From Rhynochetos jubatus (lineage: Eukaryota > Chordata > Aves > Eurypygiformes > Rhynochetidae): 64,000 bases of DNA. The notes below the pieces were generated by a model. That model saw only the letters and a list, made by a program, of their open reading frames with translations, did not search any database and was not told the DNA's origin. Below, one piece after another: positions 57,101 through 64,000 of the stretch. Each line of letters opens with the position of its first letter. Within the stretch, counting starts at the first letter, position 1. The stretch lies in the NCBI GenBank assembly GCA_027574665.1, contig CM050653.1, positions 45,411,118-45,475,117 on the forward strand, written 5' to 3'. The translations under genes and the position numbers were made by a program.

Positions 57101-60100
57101 GTCCCTTAAATTAAAGGGTAATCTTGAATTAATTGTAATGGGGAGAAGCAGCAGACTTCCATGTGCCTCTTCCAGTGAAATGAGTTCTCTGTAAATGGCA
57201 AGAGTTTCTGTATGCAGTTTTCTCAGAGAAGCAACACTAACCTAAGATGATGCTGTGGAAAAGAAAGTCTGTTCAGAGAATGTTCTTCTGATAAATTGAC
57301 ATAAATTATGTCAGAAATGGTTCAGAAAATGATGAACAGTGTCCAGTAAATGTCATTTCCAGAAAAGAGTTCTATACAGCATTATTTACCATAACAAATA
57401 ATTACACAGTGTATCCCAAACTCAACCTTTCCAAATCAAATAATTCTAAGAATCTCAGTACAGGGCTCACTGACATTGTGTCCCTGAGCAAGATCCATTA
57501 AAAAAAACCCCCATATTTTAAGGGTAGAAGAGGATGAGAGGAAGGTTACAGACGAGAATGTAATTAAATCATTGTATTCAAAAGAAAACGAACCATCTTC
57601 TTGTAGGTTTGCCAGCTGAGAACAATCTCGTGAAAAATCCAGGGGAAAAATGTTGAAAACTGTGGAAGGGCCAGTGTTGTTGTTGAATAAACAAGTAGAA
57701 TAACCTTAATGGAAAAGTGAAGTAGATGCCTGAAGTAGGCACAGGGTATTATTTCTTATAAATGAAGCTCCTATGAACCTCCTGAATGATTGGTTAGCTT
57801 AGAGCAGGAGCACCTGAGCTTAGATCTACTGATTTATGTATGATATCCATATCGCCTGCTTGGGGAGCCTGAAAGACTTGAGCTGAACATTGCCATAAGA
57901 CTGTCTTGTGAAGTAAAATACAAATTTTGTCTAAAGAAGTGGATATATTCTGGGAAATTCAAAGCATCTGGAACTTCCTTCCTGTAAGGAGTTCATATAT
58001 AAATATGCAGTAAAATTGTCAGAGCTTTGATTACCTTAGAAGAAGAAGAAAATAGTTTGGACTAAATATTGTGTCAATATAAGAAAAATCAAGCATAGAA
58101 AAAGTTTGCTATCAAAAAAATCCTTGGATTGAACCTCAATGAACTTAATGCAGACAGGAGAAGAAACACACCAAAATCATGAATGGACTGAAAATACTTT
58201 GTTTTTCAAAACTCAAAACCTAGGCCTTTTTCTGTTTGCTTGTTTCATTGTATTTCTGGTTCTTTTTTAAAGGAAATAGAGGTTAAGTAGCACAGAACCA
58301 CCTTTGGCATTTCTATAGAAAGTGTTATTTTCATTCAGCTCTAGAACAAAACTGATTCCACTTCTCATTGCCACCAAAATGCTGCCTGAATAAAACAAAA
58401 CTTACATCAGGAAAAAGAGTCACAGAACAATAAGCCAGTGATCAGTAATTAATGCAAGAACCAAATCTCCAGCATCTCAGGAAAACGATAACTGTTAACC
58501 GTACTGCAGTGAATCAGTATTGTTAGGGAACCAAGTAAACTTTCTGACAAATTTTTTGATCAAAACATACAAATTACTTTGAGTTTTGACTAAATTCCTC
58601 TTACTGGTCTAAAATTGTTTCATGTGAAAAAAAAAAACCAACTCTTGCCACTGTACTTGCAAAACAATATCAACACTGCTTTTCTTCCACCCAAATGAAG
58701 CATAAAGATGCTGCACTCAAATTTCAGTATTGTTATGGGAGTTGTTTGAAGTTTTGCCTTGTTTCTTCAAAGCCCAATCTAAAGAAAGTGCTGAAGAATG
58801 TCTTGATCAAATGGCTGCAGATGCTTGTATCTGGTTGCTAAGTCTTCATGTGAGAGAGAATAATGTCACTCATTCAGAGAGTTTTGAAATAATTTATAGA
58901 AAGCCAAGTATTTACATTATGGATTGGTCCTCTATCTTGTCCCATAGAAGTGGCACTGAGCAAACAGAAAAATACTAAAAATACGTGAAAAAGTTTTTAA
59001 CACAAACTGCACAAGTTTCTATAAATTATACTTACCAAAAGTACCAAAAGTAGAAGAAAGTTATAAATTACAAAATGATTATACTGTCACATTTCCTATG
59101 TGAACTGATGCTGTAATTTTTGAAATTAATTGCTGTTCCAGATAGTTTTGAATGTAAAAAATAACTTAGAGAGACTAAGTCAGTTGGAAATTTAACCAGC
59201 AGCATCATAGACACCAGCAGAATTGCCTTTGTCTGTTTCATAACGTTTCGCAGTTCAGGTGGTCATCATACCGAAGGCACTGTAAACCTCTCCTTTAGCC
59301 TACTGAACCTCAGTATGAGAGTCAGAAGCCTTGTCTACACCGGAATGGTGGGAAGTGACGCCTTCTAAGCGGGTTACTCAGAATAACGATCTATGTTTAT
59401 TATAGGGGGATTAAACTCCTTCATGTTTAAGCTACTGAACACTTTTAAAGCACAGGAACTGGGTAATATCAGTAAACAAGCCATGAAAGAATTCAGAAGA
59501 ACCTTTCCATACTACGTATACCCAGGTAGGCTCTAAATGTTGAGTAAACACACCTGATGTTGCCCATGTCTTTCCTTCTTGCAAATAAAGGTCGAGGAAC
59601 ATCTGTAGATGACATACTGTAGAACTAATTCCTTAACTGGAAATTATTTTAAGGAAATAGAAAAAAAGAACAGCTTTTTTGTTGGTTTTCTTTTTATTCT
59701 AACAAAACAATGTGCATGAAGTAGGAGTCTGACCTCATAGATTATATTGTGGTGTAGGAAAATCACTCAAATTCAGAATTCCCCATATATGTAAATATTA
59801 GTAAAGTACACATATCGTGCACCATAGCATAAATCAACTTTGTTAAGTTACAACAGAAACAATGCTAACTTTGAAAGACTTGGGTGAAAACTTCACAAAT
59901 TCTACAATTTCTGCTTAAAAATAACAAACAAAAAGTGTGAAACCTGGCCTGTTAAAACAAATAGTCTCACACAAGCAGAGAACGCCTATGGTACACTGGA
60001 TTTACATCAACATATTAATAAATGTGTGGTGCCTTATGCCTTACCGTAGTGCCTTAGTCTTAGTAATGCTATGAGACTACTACTTGCAGCCCTGTAACCT

Positions 60101-63100
60101 TTATCTGCACAGTTGAGGCAGTGTTTTCAGAGCCTCTGTAGTATTATTTTTTCTTTATTCTTCTCATACTCTTGTTCTTATACTGTTCTCAGAGCCTTGC
60201 ACCTGCAAGCCTGAACAGTGGTGGGCTCCCACAGGAAGCACCTATCAGTGGTCTAAGAATGACCCCTTCATTCCCCTTGTCTCCTTATCTCACTTCATAG
60301 ATTTTAGTTTATTGGAGAGAACCAAAACACTGCGCAAAACCAATAGTAATTTAAATATTCAATAATTATTAACCCATAATAGGTGTACACACAAGTTTAA
60401 CAAGCAATAAATACACATCACTGTCAACTACTTAACATATCCCAATCAGCACTAATGCCATTATTTAATTGGAACACCAAGGGGGTAGGGATTTGAGAAG
60501 GCCCCAGTAAAAGCTGAGTGCATGAGAGGAAAACAAGGTGAAAAATCTTTCTCACTGCCACCTGCTGCACTCGAGAAATGCCCAGAGCTCTCCTAAGGAT
60601 CCTGTCACTGCCTCTCCCAGCTGGTCACTGGGGAGAGTTTTCTTATTCTCTTTGTACTCTGTCTCTGTCCTTTGTTATTTTACTCTTCTCCTAAATTAGC
60701 TTTTCAGAATTAACGCATGCTCTCCACTATGGACTCCACTACAAAACCAATGTGTCCGTAAGCCTGTCTCAACGTCTTTTGTGCAACACAAACTTCCTAC
60801 TTTTTCCTTACTCTCATCCTTCGCTCTTGCATATGCAGGCTTTCCCCATCTCTCATGCTTTTTATGTCACCCAGATAACCTCATCAACTAACCCAGTAAA
60901 GAAGTGCCCTCTGTGCTTTTTTTTTAAACTTAGGTTACAGTCCTGCTGGATTAGGAGGCTGAATCCTACAGTCAGATGAGAGCAGAACAGTACAACGAAT
61001 GGGGGAGAGCAGCATGGGCAAAGAGGAGGCAGCATGGAATCTCTCCCTTTAGGGGTCAGCAGGAGGTAGGTCACTTGGGCTAATTCTTTGTATGCTAACA
61101 AATATAACCCATTTTGGGTCAAAGCAGCCTGCACTAGGGAGTGATCTGGGGACCAGCTCAAGGATAAAATATTCCAGAAAAAGGACTTCTTTTAACAAAC
61201 ATGTCAGAACCTTAGTGCTGCTGCACTGTTTTCTATATTAATGTGAACTCCTGTGTGGGAGTCACATCAGTGGAAAACTAAGCAGCCACAGCAGGAGCCA
61301 GAAAGAAAATATGTTTCAGGGAAAAATGAAGTCTCTCATCAAGGCAATCATCCAAGCACTAAATAACAAGCCAACATCTAATGCAGTAAGAAATTGGGAT
61401 TCATTCAGAAGAAGGATAAAAGTCTCCCAAACCTCTTAGAACACCTCCAGGCTTTCTCCCTCCCTGCCCCTCTTTCATAAGACTTTGAAATATTTTTTTA
61501 ACCTCAGCTTAGATGGAAAGACCCATAGAGGGCTGCCCAAGAACTTCTCTTGCCTCAGGAAAAGTTGATCAGCCTTTTCTCTCTTGGGAAAGACCGTCCA
61601 TTGCCTTAATTTCCCAGTCTCTTAACAAAGCCTTGAATATCAAAGTAAACACAACCCACTTTTTTCACTCCAGGAGACAGAGGAAATGGAGAGACAGAAT
61701 TCTCAAACTTGGTTTTGTTCCCCTTTTTAATTACTATTTATTTAATCCCTCACTAGTTGATGCTGGCATACATCTGTCAGTATTATTAACTACTTGGACT
61801 TTGGTAGACTTTTACGTTCCAGGACATTGTAAGAGCATAAGTATTTTAAAAAATCACAACCTAGGAATCATGAAGCAAAATGATCAGAATGTAACTTATG
61901 AGAAAATAAAGAGTTGGAGAAAGGGAAAAAAAAGAATTAAAAAAAAAGAGGAATTTAAGACAGTTGCTATCAACATAATTAGCTTCCTATTTCTAGAGGA
62001 TGCTGTGGTATACAGCTGTCTGCACAGGTCAGATCATTAATCTCTTTGCTTTGCTTCCTTACTCTACTTCATTAAAGAAATCCCAAAGGGAAAATTACAT
62101 AAATGGTGTTTTGTAGATATTAAAGTATTTTTTTAGTATCCATACCATCATAAGATGTCATCTTTTCCAATAATGTATTGAAGTTTATTTTTCAATATAT
62201 AGAAATGTTCAGTTGATTATAATCTGTCAAAGTTAATTGGAATACTGTTATAGGACTAAGTTTCAGGTTTTTCTAACATGTCCAAGAGCAGCAGTTCCCC
62301 ATCTTACTAAACCACTAACTAATCCACTAAATTTCAAAGGGTTCTTTTAATAAATATATTACTTACTTCTCTGAAAGTACTAACTAGCTTTTAATTAACA
62401 TTTAATTTTTTTAAAAATACCTTTTTTATATAACCTCTACTTCATAAGGGCATGTCTTCAAAAAAATTAGTCAAATAATAAAACATACATGAAATGTCAC
62501 AATTTAAACTGATATATCAAAAGTTCAAATAAAAGGATTTTCATTCAGTATTTTTGTAGCTTTTTATAAAAAGGAACCAAAAGTAATAATGATAAGCTAT
62601 TTCTTTTAACCATTTCGTATGACATAGCAATGAAAATACGAAACAGCACACAGGGAAAAAAATCAATTAAGAAAAGAAGTAAAGAAAACAATTTCCCAAA
62701 GCTTTTGTTCTTCTCAGGATATAGCCTCAGTAACGGATTAACTGACATTTTTGCAGCATGTAAGAAAAGTAAATCGGCACGGACCTCTGGAAAGTGATAC
62801 ACTGGTGACAATTCAGGAAAGGATTTTCACTTTGGCTACTTTTTCCCCCCACACTTTTCATAAATGGGTAGACTAATAAAGTATGAATGGCATTTAGAGG
62901 ACCAAAATCCATGCCATAGGCCCTACATTTCCTTCTCCAGAAGCCCTCTCAGCAATTTCCTTCTGTTATGGATGTCATCCAGGACCTCTGCTTTAAACAA
63001 TCGAGAAGCTTATTTCTCATCCATTTACCCACCAGTTTTGGCCTTGACTACCATCGAAGTCCCCAGAACTATCTCTATTTCTCTGGGCAGTCTGAATCCC

Positions 63101-64000
63101 TAGGAAAGGGGTTTTATGCTGACTTTTTATGATAGCTGTCTTTGAATGGATTTAGGAAAGAGGAACTAATTACATTGGAATGGAAATGTCATTTGCCTCT
63201 AACTTGAATTAAGCAAGTATCTGAGATTCGTATATTCTTGATCTTCAGTCTAGTGAAGTAAAAGGTTATAACACACAAAGGTTAGTCACCTTGACCTCTG
63301 CCTTAGCATTTAACAACTAATCTTCTCCCTGAACAATTTTCTCTTCCGTTTAAGCTTTCCTAGAAAGAATGAGTAGCCTTGTTCAGAGTTTAGGCTCCTT
63401 GATCTTATCCCAGTCTTCAAGAGATACAACAAAACCATTATCTATCACCTCTATGCCCACAGTAGAAAACCAAATAACCTAGCAACCATCTGTACAAATT
63501 TCAGCTTCCACAAGAAGTGAATGAAACTATACAGCACACATTTAATATCTTCTTGGGTAAAGAGAAGCAACCTTAAGGATTTCACTTTAAAAATATATTC
63601 CTGTACCATCTCACCATGTTTTCAGTTAAAATCCAGCAACATTCAAGTTTCTCGATACATGTATGCAATAGTTGGAATGTTTAAATTCTGTTTATTTGTT
63701 GCTCCATTTCTTACTAACATGCCACACTTTTTCAGGTGCTGCTCTTAGTTATGCTGTTTCACACTTGAAGAAGTGGAAGCTGATGCTAATTAAGCCAGTC
63801 CCACTCAGCTGGTAGAACTAATGACAAAGGCTTAACTTTCTGTAACAGAAACCAAATTAAAAGAGACAAATGACCCCTTTTTTATTATTATTATTTCCAA
63901 ATCCAGTATGACTTGTTTCTAAAAAATTAAAAATCAACATCTAGCCAAACACTTCTGTTTTTACATGGGCCTGTATGAGAGATTTGTATTGATCATGGCA

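Overview
This window is vertebrate nuclear DNA, most likely from a bird. It is AT-rich, has little repeat content, and has no bacterial-style gene packing. The only recognisable interspersed repeats are 3'-terminal pieces of CR1 (Chicken Repeat 1) LINEs. CR1 also occurs in other sauropsids, so 'bird' is an inference rather than a demonstration.

The window lies inside one large gene on the minus strand: KCNH8, an ELK-type voltage-gated potassium channel of the EAG superfamily. Five coding exons can be read with canonical splice sites and continuous reading phase. Going from the gene's 5' side (right) to its 3' side (left) they are: 48547-48780 (PAS domain core), 34927-35058 (PAS C-terminal half), 19626-19753 (basic PAS-to-membrane linker), 16699-16939 (pre-S1, S1, extracellular S1-S2 loop, start of S2) and 7-164 (rest of S2, S2-S3 linker, S3). 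Counting the first coding exon as exon 1, these are exons 2 to 6. The start codon and PAS-cap exon lie beyond the right edge. The S4 voltage sensor, pore, C-linker and cyclic-nucleotide-binding homology domain lie beyond the left edge.

Everything else is intron: about 15.2+ kb of intron 1, 13.5 kb of intron 2, 15.2 kb of intron 3, 2.7 kb of intron 4 and 16.5 kb of intron 5. Introns 2 and 3 hold three CR1 fragments, all antisense to KCNH8 (about 29480-30527, 36550-36902 and 46194-46389). There are also homopolymer runs (A/T runs, a C23 run, a G-rich run), CAAA-type low-complexity tracts, two short tandem duplications and a few short perfect inverted repeats. I found no second gene, RNA gene, CRISPR array or virus-like element. 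Nearly all open frames outside the five exons look like chance frames in AT-rich intron or CR1 remnants.

The best leads are: the reading-phase symmetry of exons 2 and 3, which would let the PAS domain be skipped in frame; a perfect 12-bp inverted repeat built from two octamer (POU) sites; the C23 run, which gives G23 in the pre-mRNA; and an unexplained 195-codon open frame at 46661-47248. I do not see clear evidence of a previously undescribed system.
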